From NCBI GenBank assembly GCA_038501785.1, contig JBAMJR010000100.1, positions 3,402,501-3,466,500 of the forward strand: DNA of 64,000 bases. Direction: 5' to 3'. Shown piece after piece: positions 22,857-34,372 of this stretch. A model generated the notes under the pieces. The model saw only the letters and a list, made by a program, of their open reading frames with translations. It was not told where the DNA came from and made no database searches. A program made the position numbers and the translations under genes. Every line of letters starts with the position of its first letter. Position 1 is the stretch's first letter. The stretch is from Myoxocephalus aenaeus (Eukaryota > Chordata > Actinopteri > Perciformes > Cottidae).

Positions 22857-23604
22857 TAGTGTTGTTACGAGATGTGCCGACGCTTCGAAGCGTGTGTCGA
22901 GTAATGGAGGGGGCGTTTCCTCGAAGCGCGTATCGAGGCTTGCTTCATGTAGGGGAGGAGCCAAAAATGATGACGTCCGAAGCCTCGCTACCCGGCTGTA
23001 CCACGTGACTGCTTCGGCAAGCGTCTTCTGTACCCTGTGAAAGGGTGTTTTCAAAGGCCGGAGAGGTTGTGTCCAAAAAAAGGAATCGTTTAAAACCAAA
23101 AAAAAACTGTTGAGAAACTGTTATTTCTGAATAAAAATGAATAAAATGTCCCCTGTCCTGTACATCACTGTCCAAGTTCCACAAGCATATTCAGTCCTCT
23201 CTTCCTAGTTCCACAAGCACTTTCACTGTCCTGCCTGCTTAAGCCCATGCCATTTCCCTAAAGTGACATAATAACACCACCTGCCTTACCGTACGACACT
23301 ACCAGTTTGGGAAAATGTTCACACACAGGATACATTCAAAACATATTTGATTATGCACATATGTGATCATTTATTTACAGAAATTATTTGGGCATACATT
23401 TTTGTAATTCAGTCATTCCCAACAGCCATAACAGACACAACAATTCAATGCATCACATTGTGGTTCAGATACAGCTGCCTGTGATTATACTTTTGGCCAC
23501 TAGGTGGTGTCGTGTGCACATGAAGCTTCGAGTAATGAACCCTTTCTCGAACCAATTGGCTGAAGTGGTTCGATGCCTCATGAGGCTTCATCTCGCCATC
23601 ACTA
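22857..23604. mobile_element. hAT-like non-autonomous element (748 bp), left copy only
   Basis: Perfect 8-bp duplication GTGTTTTG at 22849-22856 and 23605-23612. The ends are TAGTGTTGTTACGAG and, reverse complemented, TAGTGATGGCGAGATGAAGC. The right inner segment has one GTGTTTTG-equivalent and no insert (about 43681-43695), so insertion followed the duplication. Internal sequence repeats TTCGAAGC-type motifs. Related, older elements lie at 32762-33212 and 62171-62636. Confidence 0.88.
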
Positions 23605-24439
23605 GTGTTTTGTCTCGCACTATGAGTATGTGATACATGCAGGCAACATTTCTGTTTCTTATGATTTATTCATCAAAAACAGACAGACAAACAACCAGAG
23701 CCTCCGTTGCTCTGGTTAAATAGAAAAACAGGCTGCTGCAGTTTAGCTACCAACACTGGGGTAAATATGGAAGTACAAAATTAATCTGAAGTCATTTTAG
23801 TGAAAACATTGGCAGATTACTTGAACAGCTGTTACAATAGTAGTGAATCAAAGAGAAAGTTCGGTCAACAAAAGGTAAAATATTCACGTCCTAAAATAAA
23901 AGGACAGAACCCCTTAATCTCAAAGAGATGGATTAGTAGAGAATGATGTTGAAGAAAGAAGGATGGAGATATTTAAACAATTCTTTTCTCAATTCAGTCA
24001 TTCTTCAGTTATGGAACAAAACTGCAGTTTCTACAGTAAAACTAAATCAAGGAAGTAATGAGTTTAAACTGGAGCGAAAACATTGCTGAAGAGAAAGAAG
24101 GTTAATATTTCCCTCAGTTTCATCACCTATGATAATTCAGCTCAAACCATGGTGCGGCATCAGGGACATGGAATACTTTGACAACGTAAAACAATTATAA
24201 TTAATATATACATGACATTAAATGAAGCATGAGACAATATCATAGAAACAAATACCAACAGAATGTAAATTGATGTGTAGGTTCATCTTTGCTGAATAAA
24301 CTTATTATTTTTGCAGTCTGTATCAGCCTGACAGTTTAAGTGTTTAACTATGTCTCATTTATTTCAGATGCTCTTATCAATACACTTGTGATTTGATAAA
24401 TAACAGAGACGAGAGAATCTTGTTGAGCAAACTCCACGA

Positions 24440-26108
24440 CTAATTTGTTTCTCTAGTGTGGACTTTTAAATGTCGTTTCAGATTTGGCTTGAGTGAAAAT
24501 GTTTTACCACAAACTGAACAACTAAATGCTTTCACTCCTGTGTGGAGAATCATGTGACTGTTCAGGTTTGCCTTATGTGAAAATGTTTTACCACATAAAG
24601 AACAACTAAATGCTTTCACGCCTGTGTGGAGAATCATGTGAGCGTTCAGGTGTCCCTTATGTGAAAATGTTTTACCACACACAGAACAACTAAATGGTTT
24701 CACTCCTGTGTGGAGAATCATGTGACTTTTCAGGTTTCCCCGATATGAAAATGTTTTACCACATAAAGAACAACTAAATGGTTTCACTCCTGTGTGGATA
24801 ATCATGTGATAGTTCAGGGTTACCTTTCGTGAAAATGTTTGACTACACACAGAACAACTAAATGGTTTCACTCCTGTTTTGGATCTAGTGTGTCTCTTCA
24901 GACGTACCTTGTGGTCAGAGCTTCCAGCACATTGAGGCGAGCTGATTGATGTATTTCCAGTACTACAGTTCACATCACTTACAGGTACTTCATTGTTTTG
25001 CAGAGGGTTTGAATCTGACTGAGGTTCCTGAGTCTCCTTCAAATCTCTACTGTCATCAGTCTCAGACGAGTCGTCAGTCTCATGTTCTGATCCTCCACAA
25101 TCCGCTCCATCAGCTTCTGTTTCCATCGGTTCAGTTTGTCTTTGATGAAGCTGTGAGGACTGAGCTTCTTCTTCATCATCATGATCATCATCATTATCAT
25201 TCTTTACAGGAGTGAATGAGAACTTGATACCAGTCTCCTCCAGCCCTTGAAGCTGTTCTCCCTCCTGACTGGTCCAGAGTTCCTCCTGTTCCTCTTTAAT
25301 GTGTGGGGGCTCTGGGTCATCCTGTTCCTCTTTAATGTGTGGGGGCTCTGCGTCCTCCTGTTCCTCTTTAATGTGTGGGGGCTCTGCGTCCTCCTGTTCC
25401 TCTTTAATGTGTGGGGGCTCTGCGTCCTCCTGTTCCTCTTTAATGTGTGGGGGCTCTGGGTCATCCTGTTCCTCTTTAATGTGTGGGGGCTCTGCGTCCT
25501 CCTGTTCCTCTTTAATGTCTGGGCGCTCTGGGTCATCCTGTTCCTCTTTAATGTAAAGAATACAATATGTACATCCGAGGTGTACTACAGTAAAAAGTAC
25601 AATATGTACCTCTGAGGTGTTGTACAGTAAAGAATACAATATGTACATCTGAGATGTAGTACAGTAAAAAAGTAAAACATTCACCCCTGAGGTGTAGTTC
25701 AGTAAAAAAGTATAATATTCACCTCTGAGATGTAGTATTTTAAAAAGTATGAACGTGTTTAAATACTTCAGAACAGTCCCTGTAACTCTACCTCAGTACA
25801 TGATGTGAATACTTCCTCCAGAACTGGTTCCATCAGTTTAAAGTGATAAAGAAACAGAACCAACCTGCTCTTTGTATCCGGACTTCCGGGTTGAAAACAG
25901 CGTCCAGTAGTCTCCGTTGTCGCTCGTTCTCCTCTTTTGAACTAGAAAGTTCGTCCTCGTACTCTGCTATCGTTCTTTCAAACAGCCCAAATATCTCTTC
26001 AGCAGCTGCAGTTAGTCGCTGGTTGACTAAAGATCTCAGCATTTGGACTTTAGACATTTTCATAACGACAGAAACGTTTTCTTCACACAAACTCCGTTTC
26101 CTCTCCAT
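24440..26108 (-). CDS. ZnF-C: two-exon C2H2 zinc-finger protein, 5 fingers, intact
   Basis: Exon 1 is 26108-25865 and exon 2 is 25545-24440, joined in phase 1: 1350 bp, 449 residues. Exon 1 repeats the ZnF-A form (MERKRS..., internal start MSKVQM at 26057, ending FNPEVRIQRA). Exon 2 has about 8 IKEEQ units, a shorter Asp run broken by Asn and His, an extra DDSSETDDS stretch not found in ZnF-A, and five fingers (helix starts RKVT, YRGN, HKGH, HKAN, LKPN) ending HTRETN. It is almost the same as ZnF-F, with the same five fingers, which marks a recent duplication or conversion. It is a probable nuclear DNA-binding protein; five fingers could span about 15 bp. Targets are unknown. Confidence 0.88.
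25284..25545 (-). repeat. Coding minisatellite of ZnF-C (about 8 IKEEQ units)
   Basis: In-frame 36-bp units with DDPERPD, EDAEPPH and DDPEPPH variants. The order of variants differs from ZnF-F, so the array has changed since the copies parted. Confidence 0.9.
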
Positions 26109-26418
26109 TAAACTGGGACGAGCTGAGTTGACTTCCGTGCCCGTCGGTCTGTTTGTAACCGAGGGTTCTCTTGCGCCTATACTGGTACCATGATAACAAC
26201 ACGCTGCTCCGTTATGTGAGACAAGACGGCAACCACTTTAATCTTGACTTCCTCCTCACTGCAACAAAACCTCCTCTCTCTCCTTCCGTTTTCCCCTTCC
26301 GAATAAAAGCCCCAGAAACATACATCCGAACACTGCTTCATAGAGAACTGTTAACACCATACAATAGCTTACAGTAGCATGCTAAGCTAACCTCAATATC
26401 TTTGTAGGCTACCGGGAA

Positions 26419-26790
26419 ATGAGTCAGAGGAACAACATCCGGGAACAAAGGCGAACATCTAGAAGTCCATTCAGAAGGTTTATCCAGACATACAGAGACT
26501 CTGCTGGATCAGTACTGAAGGAGCTACCTGACACTTTACCAACACAACAACGAGACGCTGCTATTGCTAATCACGGTAGCCGCCATGTTGCTAATGGAGG
26601 AACATCCGGGTCGTCGTCGTCGTCGTCTTCTTCTTCTTCTTCTTCTTCTTCTTCTTCCGGTTTATTGGCGGTGGGCAAACAACTGTTTGGGGCATTACCG
26701 CCACCAACTGGTATGGAGTGTGGATCAGGCTGTCTAGTAATTGCATTATTAATAAATAATAATAAAAGGCCCTGTAGATTAAACCAATAA
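26419..26790 (+). CDS. Small divergent ORF (MSQRNN family), copy C
   Basis: Divergent from ZnF-C by about 310 bp. It has the same basic start as copy A; a (TCG)/(TTC) trinucleotide tract (about 26614-26655) extends a poly-Ser run, then the frame continues through the dispersed repeat. Only the first 60 or so residues are plausible. Confidence 0.35.
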   Translation: MSQRNNIREQRRTSRSPFRRFIQTYRDSAGSVLKELPDTLPTQQRDAAIANHGSRHVANGGTSGSSSSSSSSSSSSSSSSGLLAVGKQLFGALPPPTGMECGSGCLVIALLINNNKRPCRLNQ

Positions 26791-26799
26791 TTTAATGCC

Positions 26800-28530
26800 A
26801 ACTGCGCTCTTTGTCATTCTAGAGGCCTTTCACCCATTTCCACCGCCGTTGGAGTTGTTTTAAAAGCACCGGTGCATTTTCTCATTGCCTGATATTGGAT
26901 ATTATCTAGGTTTTGATAATTTATTAACCTGTAAATTAATATATAACGTGAAGAAAAAAAAAATTATGTACAGATGTTTTTGGTGGCAAGTCAAACATGT
27001 ATAATTAAGGGACTTCAGTATTTCTAAAATCCTGGTTTTGACTTTGCATGAGACGACATAGTTTAAGTTAGTTTGATTTTAATGTGTTTCATTTGAGTGG
27101 GTATGATTCAGTGATCGAATGTAGTTTCACCTAAAAAAGAAAAATATTCAATATTATAATCTATAATTACATTTGTAGTATGTCGGTTTCCCTCTCTCAT
27201 TCTTATAAGGATTAAACGCTGTGCAGAACCAGATGTTTCTGTGATTTATCTGATCAGTTCAATCAATAACCAGCTGCATTTGAGTCTTAGAAATTGATTT
27301 AATTGAAGCGTGTGATCCACAGAGACATTGGCTCAATCCTAATCTCCCGCTAACTCCGTGAGGGTTTAGTTCTGTCAGTCACATCGTCGAGTGTTTGAGT
27401 CTCTCAGACATGTTGAGCTCATTATGAACCCTTTCCGTAAATCAGCATTAGATGCCGACTTTCCCCAAGGGATTTACCCACAATTCATAGCAATGTGACG
27501 TTACCACACGCAGTTACCAATGGAAGCATGGAGACGTAAAAAAAGAAAGAAAGAAAGGTAAACAAAGAGGCACGTGGGTGTTCAGCCCGATAAATTACAT
27601 TTACACAACAACATTAAGATTAAAGATGGAACATAAAAACACATGAAATGAGAGGAATGTGTGACACTGAAAATATAAAATGTTTTAATTTTGTTTTTAA
27701 CTAAAACTGCGTCACATCCTATCACGTCGCTGTCAAGCGTCTTTCCCTGCAGAGCCCCACCCTCGGTAAACTGTCAACGGATAATAATAAAAAAGAAAAG
27801 TCACGGAGAAAAATACAGAGTTTATTCTGCGTGAACGTATTAATTTGCTTTCAACGATGCTGGCTGACCTGTATGCTTGATATGTGAGGAGAAATTAGAA
27901 AACAACAGCCTCCATTCATTCTCTATGGCGGCGCTGAAATCCGCCGATGTAATATATATTTGGCCGCTAGTGGCGCAGTGGAGCCGTTTTGAGTTTCACT
28001 GGCTCCTCCCCCTCCCTTCCCGCTTCACTCAACCCGGAAACAGAGTGTAAACAACACGTATTTTCTGCAGCTCTCCGTTGTTTGGACGTTACGTGAAACA
28101 GTAAGTCATTTAAATGAATAACAATTACCTGAAATGTAATGAGAATTAGTGCTGACATGTTCTGGTTCACTTGAAAGCTGTAAAGTTAGTCGTGTTTCTT
28201 AAGATTCATTTGAATCACGTGAACGTGCATGCACGTGCTGAGTAACGTTACTTCAAGGTTCATGTAGTAGTTTATAGTAGTAGTAGTAGTTTATAGTCAT
28301 GTACATTAACTGCTCCACATGTATGTGACAGAAAGAGTTACTAATGAGGTCCTAGTTAGTTATCAGATTAAGGTTATCATACAACATATACCTAACTAAT
28401 AACTGATGGTGTGTTATTATTGATTAGACTACCTGTAGCATATTAAAACGAGTAGGAGTAATTATACTTAACGTTTGTTTTGATGCTAAACTTGAATACT
28501 TTACTTGAGTAATTAATTTGAATTCAGGAC
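26800..28530. other. Spacer between ZnF-C and gene X copy 2, direct match to 54.1-55.9 kb
   Basis: No coding gene was seen. Near 27.92-28.11 kb lies a GC-richer block (CTATGGCGGCGCTGAAATCC ... CGTTACGTGAAACA followed by GTAAGTC) that could be the promoter and first exon of gene X, since a good donor follows. A (TAG)n-like stretch occurs near 28.27 kb. The MITE-like left end CTCAATCCTAATCTCC is at about 27.33 kb. Confidence 0.45.
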
Positions 28531-29300
28531 TTGTACTTGTTAAAGAGTATTTACACCATGTGGTGGTATTACTATTATTTGTTTACTGAAGTACAAGATC
28601 TGAATACTTTCTCCACCACTGTTAAAATCAGAGAACACCAGAATGTGATAAAGTTGTTTATTACATATATAATCATATGCCATGTCTGTTTGGGATGTCA
28701 GAAGGCGTTTCTTGATGAGACTCTTCACTCTGCAGAGATGTGGGACAGCAGGAGGATGACTCTGCATCTTCATGTGGAGAAACACCGTGCTGCCGTCTGC
28801 CGACAACGCTGGACCATGAGCTCTTCTCCCACATGAAGCATGACTTCATCACTCCGTCTCATGTTGACGTGTTCTGGTCACGCGTGTGTTCTGGTGTTCT
28901 ACCTCTCGTCCTCGTGACTATGACTTGATCCCAGCCGTGATGAGGGTACGTATCAGTCGTTGTTTTCCTTATGCTCCTTTTCCTTTATGTAATAACAAAC
29001 ATACATGTGAAACTGCTGTGTTACTAACACCTGGTGGTGTGTGTTTGAAGTGGCTTTTAGTGTGTTGTGTGTTTGAAGTCAGTTTTAATGTCATGTTGCT
29101 TCCCCTGCCGAGGTTAAATCTTAATGACTGGCTACTAAATATTAACTCATTCCAACATAAATGTGTATGAATGAAGTATATTATTTATATAATAATGTGA
29201 GAAACAGTCTGTTTCATTGGATTTGGCTGAGAAAGCAGGTGAAGTAAAGATACGTTCTGCCTTCACTAACAGTCGTTTTTGTGTATTCAGAATCATGTAT
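28531..29300 (+). pseudogene. Gene X copy 2, truncated
   Basis: It matches copies 1 and 3 up to GTGTATTCAGAATCATGTA at about 29299, then breaks off. The downstream exons found at 1038-1785 and 57091-57837 are missing. The exon ending at about 28945 with donor GTACGT is retained. Not recognised as a known protein. Confidence 0.6.
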
Positions 29301-29640
29301 TACAGTAGCATGCTAAGCTAACTTCAATATCTTTGTAGGCTACCGGGAGATGAGTCAGAGGAACAACATCCGGGAACAAAGGCGAACATCTAGAAGTCCA
29401 TTCAGAAGGTGGCGCCAGTTTGGTGCAATACCGCCACCAACTGGTATGGAGTGTGGATCAGGATGTCAAGTACTTGCATTATTAATAAATAATAATAAAA
29501 GGCCCTGTAGATTAAACCAATAACTTAATGCCAACTGCGCTCTTCGTAATTCTAGAGGCCTTTCACCCATTTCCACCGGTAGTGCCGCCGTTGGAGTTGT
29601 TTTAAAAGCACTGGTGCATTTTCTCATTGCCTGATATTTT
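29301..29640. other. Rearrangement scar: fragment of MSQRNN region joined between gene X and ZnF-D flank
   Basis: A piece starting TTACAGTAGCATGCTAAGC carries the first about 22 codons of an MSQRNN ORF (ATG at about 29351), jumps inside it to the dispersed repeat (GGCGCCAGTTTGGTGC), then runs to CTGATATT and joins TTTGCCAATTCATAACCTGC of the ZnF 3' flank. At least three joints in 340 bp. Unit 3 has no such scar. Confidence 0.65.
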
Positions 29641-30349
29641 TGCCAATTCATAACCTGCAAGTAACCACAATAAAAAAATGCTGAATATTTGTTGATTTCA
29701 TTTAATTATCATTATAAAAAAACTCAGATAACAGGGTGGAAATCATATCAGTGAACAATACATTCATTGACATTTCAAACAAATTATAAATGTAACTTCC
29801 ATTAATCATGAACACACATATTTAGCTTCAAATGAAAAACAGGCTGCTGCAGCTCAGCTACAAACCCTGGGGAAAACATTGGCTGAACTTTTCAACTGTT
29901 GAGAGCCACCATGAAAACAATTGGAACAGATTACTTGAACAGCAGTTTCTACAGTAAAACTAAATAAAGGAAGTAATGAGTTTAAACTGGAGAGAAAACA
30001 TTGCTGAAGAGAAAGAAGGTTAATATTTCCCTAAATTTCATCACCTATGATAATTCAGCTCAAACCATATTGTTGCATCGGGGACATGGAATACTTTGAC
30101 AACGTAAAACAATTATAATTAATATATACATGACAATAAATGAAGCACGAGACAATATCATAGAAACAAATACCAACAGAATGTAAATTGATGTGTAGGT
30201 TCATCTTTGCTGAATAAACTCATTATTTTTGCAGCCTGACAGTTTTTAAATGTTTAACTATGTCTCATTTATTTCAGATGCTCTTATCAATACACTTGTG
30301 ATTTGATAATTAACAGAGACGAGAGATTCTTGTTGAGCAAACTCCACGA

Positions 30350-31890
30350 CTAAGTTGTTTCTCTAGTGTGGACTTTTAAATGTCGTTTCAGAGTTGACTT
30401 GAGTGAAAATGATTTACCACAAACTGAACAACTAAATGCTTTCACTCCTGTGTGGAGAATCATGTGATCCTTCAGGTAATCCTTTCGTGAAAATGTTTTA
30501 CCACAAACAGAACAACTAAATTGTTTCACTCCTGTGTGGATAGTCATGTGATCGTTCAGGATTCTCTTATATGAAAATGTTTTACTACACACAGAACAAC
30601 TAAATGCGTTCACTCCTGTGTGGAGAGTCATGTGATGGTTCAGGTTTCCCTTTCGTGAAAATGTTTTACCACAAACTGAACAACTAAATGCTTTCACTCC
30701 TGTGTGGAGAGTCATGTGATGGTTCAGGTTTCCCTTTCGTGAAAATGTTTTACTACAAACAGAACAACTAAATGCTTTCACTCCTGTGTGGATAGTCATG
30801 TGATCGTTCAGGTTTCTCCGATATAAAAATGTTTTACTACACAAAGAACAACTAAATGCTTTCACTCCTGTGTGGATAGTCATGTGAGCGTTCAGGTGTC
30901 CCTTATGTGAAAATATTTTACTACACACAGAACAACTAAATGCTTTCACTCCTGTTTTGGATCTAGTGTGTCTCTTCAGACGTACCTTGTGGTCAGAGCT
31001 TCCAGCACATTCAGGCGAGCTGATTGATGTATTTCCAGTACTACAGTTCACATCACTTACAGGTACTTCATTGTTTTGCAGAGGGTTTGAAGCTGACTGA
31101 GGTTCCTGAGTCTCCTTCCAATCTCTACTGTCATCAGTCTCAGACGAGTCATCAGTCTCTGGTTCTGATCCTCCACAATCCGCTCCATCAGCTTCTGTTT
31201 CCATCTCTTCAGTTTGTCTTTGATGAAGCTGTGAGGACTGAGCTGCTTCTTCATCATCTTCACTCTTTACAGGAGTGAATGAGAACTTGATACCAGCCTC
31301 CTCCAGCCCTTGAAGCTGCTCTCCCTCCTGACTGGTCCAGAGTTCCTCCTGTTCCTCTTTAATGTGTGGGGGCTCTGGGTCATCCTGTTCCTCTTTAATG
31401 TGTGGGGGCTCTGGGTCATCCTGTTCCTCTTTAATGTAAAGAATGCAATGTGTACATCTGAGGTGTATCACAATAAAAAGTACAATATGTACCTCTGAGG
31501 TGTAGTACAGTAAAGAATACAATATGTACATCTGCGATGTAGTAGAGTAAAAAAGTAAAACATTCACCCCTGAGGTGTAGCTCAGTAAAAAAGTACAATA
31601 TGTACCTCTGAGATGTAGTACTGTAAAAAGTATGAACGTGTTTAAATACTGCAGTACAGTACCTGTAACTCTACCTCAGTACATGATGTGAATACTTCCT
31701 CCAGAACTGGTTACATCAGTTTAAAATGATAAAGAAACAAACAGAACCAACCTGCTCTTTGTATCCGGACTTCCGGGTTAAAAACAGCGTCCAGTCGTCT
31801 CCGTTGTCGCTCGTTCACCTCTATTGATCTAGAAAGTTCCTCCTCGTACTCTGCTATCGCTCTTTCAAACATCATTTGCTCTTTAGACAT
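30350..31890 (-). CDS. ZnF-D: two-exon C2H2 zinc-finger protein, 7 fingers, intact
   Basis: Exon 1 is 31890-31752 and exon 2 is 31428-30350: 1218 bp, 405 residues. The start is MSKEQM at 31890; an upstream ATG (MERKR-like) is out of use because two extra bases (GTGTGA instead of GTGA) put a stop between them. Exon 1 is shorter than in A/C/F: it lacks the SLVNQRLTAAAEEIFGL stretch. Exon 2 has only 3 IKEEQ units, a short SEDDEEAAQ acidic stretch, a linker with DDSSETDDSRD, and seven fingers (HKGH, YRRN, RKGN, RKGN, YKRI, RKDY, LKST) ending HTRETT. Fingers 3 and 4 are nearly identical. One linker reads TGVNAF and one TGVKQF. ZnF-G is its close copy with three fingers fewer. Confidence 0.88.
31348..31428 (-). 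repeat. Coding minisatellite of ZnF-D (3 IKEEQ units)
   Basis: A short array; both full units are DDPEPPH. The first unit again contains the splice acceptor. Confidence 0.88.
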
Positions 31891-32034
31891 TTTCACACAA
31901 CGACAGAAACGTTTTCTCCACACAAACTCCGTTTCCTCTCCATTAAACTGGGACGCGCTGTGTTAACTTCCGTCCCCGTCGGTCTGTTTGTAGCATGCTA
32001 AGCTAACTTCAATATCTTTGTAGGCTACCGGGAG

Positions 32035-32163
32035 ATGAGTCAGAGGAATAACATCCTGGAACAAAGGCGAACATCTAGAAGTCCATTCAGAAGGTTTATC
32101 CAGACATACAGAGACTCTGCTGGATCAGTACTGAAGGAGCTACCTGACACTTTACCAACGTAA
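32035..32163 (+). pseudogene. MSQRNN ORF, copy D, shortened by a stop
   Basis: It starts MSQRNNILEQRR and runs 42 codons to TAA, where the other copies read CAA (ACACAACAACG became ACGTAACAACG). The rest of the locus follows with a CTT tract and the TTATTGG...CATTACCGCC repeat. Confidence 0.55.
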
Positions 32164-32761
32164 CAACGAGACGCTGCTATTGCTACTGACGGTAGCCGTC
32201 ATGTTGCTAATGGAGGAACATCCGGGTCTTCTTCTTCTTCTCTTTTATTTTTTCCGTTTTATTGGTGGTGGACAAACAACTGTTTTGTGCATTACCGCCA
32301 CCAACTGGTATGGAGTGTGGATCAGGATGTCAATTATGTCAATTAATATATAACGTGAAGGAAAACAACAACTTATGTACAGATGTTTTTGGTGGCAAGT
32401 CAAACGTGTATTATTAAGGGACTTCAGTATTCATAATATAATATTTTGTTTTGTTATTGAAGCTGTTAAAAACACACGAGTAAATAGATTATTTAAAATG
32501 ACATCTCATCTCGTGAGGAAAGAGCCTGGAAGACGTTCAAATCAGGGAGTTAAAAGTATAAAATAAATACCCACAATTAGACAATATGTTTTTATAGTCA
32601 TGGTCACGTGATATGTTGCAGCAAAGTGCTGTCCCATTCATATTTACATCAATTCAAGCCCTCACAGCCTCTCACACTCAACCTTTTACCAGGCCGTCAG
32701 TAAGTCCCTGAGGGTTCAAGGTTTGAGTGTTTAGGGGGACATTGGGATTGGGCCTAAAACA

Positions 32762-33212
32762 CTAAGTGTATCGAGTATTCCAGGAAGATTTTCGTGAAGC
32801 GCGTGTCGAGGCTCGTGTTGAAGACGTATGTGGTGAAGCTCGAGGGCTCGCGAGACGGCACGTGACTGATTCAGGAAATCGAAATTATTTTTTAAATTAA
32901 AATGAATTTAAAATGTGGCAGTCACATCACACACCTTTTCCCCATTTTGTTTCCACTTTCCCTTTTGACCCCTTCATTTGATCAGAGAGACAGACACCAT
33001 ATTAATAAGTTCATAATTTATGTGTTGGTATTACAAACAGGATTCATTAATTTCTTCAACTCAAAGCTTCACACTCGTTATAACCACTTGCCTGCTTTAC
33101 AGGTAATGTCCACTAGATGGCGCAGTAGAGCAAATGAACCCCCATGAAGCTTCTGCCCATGAGTGAACCAAATGGATGGAAACCTTCAGGAAGCTTCATC
33201 TCGCCATCACTA
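32762..33212. mobile_element. Old hAT-like element related to 22857-23604
   Basis: Left end CTAAGTGTATCGAG, right end reverse complemented TAGTGATGGCGAGATGAAGC. The flanking 8-mers CTAAAACA and CTAAATGT agree at five positions, so the duplication is decayed or the left end is misplaced. It has the same AAGCTTCATCTCGCCATCAC end as the 748-bp element. It abuts the long-TIR transposon. Confidence 0.5.
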
Positions 33213-33493
33213 CTAAATGTATTAGGCCACAAGGTGAACCCCATTATCGTTTCATCCCGCTCCACAGTCGCGCATCTACACAATCTTTAGCTCATAAAAA
33301 AGAACGAGTCGTGCTAAGCTACCAAAAAAAAGTTCGTCGCTGAATTTCCAGTCGATTCTCGATGCGTCTATGTTTTACGCAGAACTATTTTCTTCAGAGC
33401 GTAATAATATCTTGCTCGCGAGTGGTGGCACGGTTCGACACGTGATCGTTCTACACCAATGAGGTAGCTGCTTTTTGTCAACAGAATGGCAAG

Positions 33494-33613
33494 ATGGCGG
33501 CCCCCATGGACCGATATAACGTTACCATGAAGAGGAAAACACTCGAACATCAAGTGGGCCAAATGGATTCTAAACAGTGCCGTATACATAGCCGCGTCCA
33601 AGAAGAACAATGA
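33494..33613 (+). pseudogene. Left gene of the long-TIR transposon, first exon, frameshifted
   Basis: It begins MAAPMDRYNVTMKRKTLEH, then a 5-bp deletion relative to the copy at 62918 changes the frame and it stops at 33613. In the other copy the frame goes on and reaches a possible splice donor. No known domain is recognised in this short piece. Confidence 0.55.
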
Positions 33614-33659
33614 GGCGAATGTACGATAGTGTTATGTTTATGTTAAGCCATTTAGTTAT

Positions 33660-33890
33660 ATAGGTTATATAGGTAGCACTGTACTAGCACTCTAGTAGCA
33701 CTGTGATGTCTCTTATTGATAGCACTTTTGTAATTTTCTGTAATTTTTGTAATTTAACTCTATTGAAGAAACTGTACTTTAGTGATTATTGATTCTTGTT
33801 CTGAGTTTGTACTCATGATTGAATGCACTATTGTAAGTCGCTTTGGATAAAAGCGTCAGCTAAATGACATGTAATGTAATGTTATACATA
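33660..33890 (+). mobile_element. LINE/SINE 3'-tail fragment of the fish L2 type
   Basis: It contains TTGTAAGTCGCTTTGGATAA and AAAGCGTCAGCTAAATGACA followed by ATGTAATGTAATG, the widespread 3' end shared by fish L2-clade LINEs and their SINEs. It lies inside the long-TIR transposon in both copies. Confidence 0.75.
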
Positions 33891-34304
33891 TTCTTGTGCA
33901 ATACTGTCACTATATTTTGTGCCTTATTTTTATTTATATATTTTCTTGGTCTTAAGCTTATTTTATTTTTTTCCTTAAAGATTATTGTAATTCTGTGTTA
34001 GGAGCACCCAGCAAAATAAGCTTTTACTTGTACAGAATAACTGCCTGTTATCTGTGCATATGACATTAAAACTATCTCTTGATCTCTTAAAATACCTGGG
34101 AATACACCTAAACACCAAACGAAATTTCACTAAATGCTTTACATTAGTATTTCTATGAATGAGACAAATAAACCTCCTTGTATCAATAAAAGGCAGTAAC
34201 TGTACTTATACCAATGACCATTTGTTTATTCATTCATTCATTCTTCCACAAATGAAAACACTGATCAACCATAAAAACAATCTTTATGAAAAATATGAAA
34301 CACG

Positions 34305-34308
<4 letters not shown>

Positions 34309-34347
<39 letters not shown>
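34309..34347. repeat. (CA)n microsatellite in the long-TIR transposon
   Basis: The tract is about 10 bp longer here than in the copy at 63741. It lies just past the stop codon of the minus-strand gene. Confidence 0.9.
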
Positions 34348-34348
<1 letters not shown>

Positions 34349-34372
34349 CTGTACAAAACAGAATAAGGAAAC

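Larger units (their letters stand above)
13303..24439. repeat. Inner segment, left copy (inverse match to 42858-51711)
   Basis: From the stop of ZnF-B to the stop of ZnF-C, this segment matches the reverse complement of the stretch between ZnF-E and ZnF-F. Landmarks pair in inverse order: the TIR element 21618-22687 with 43854-44891, the MITE 20213-21575 with 44934-45457, the LINE piece at about 19 kb with about 46.5 kb, and the fold-back at 17.5 kb with 48.2 kb. The left copy has extra insertions (LINE at 13.6 kb, hAT at 22.9 kb, Harbinger-like at 20.3 kb); the right copy has an extra block at about 49.86-50.63 kb. Confidence 0.85.

Noticed and set aside
27967..28170. Possible minus-strand short protein in the gene X promoter area
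   Set aside because: The stretch overlaps the likely first exon/donor of gene X and its unit-3 copy differs by frame-changing indels.
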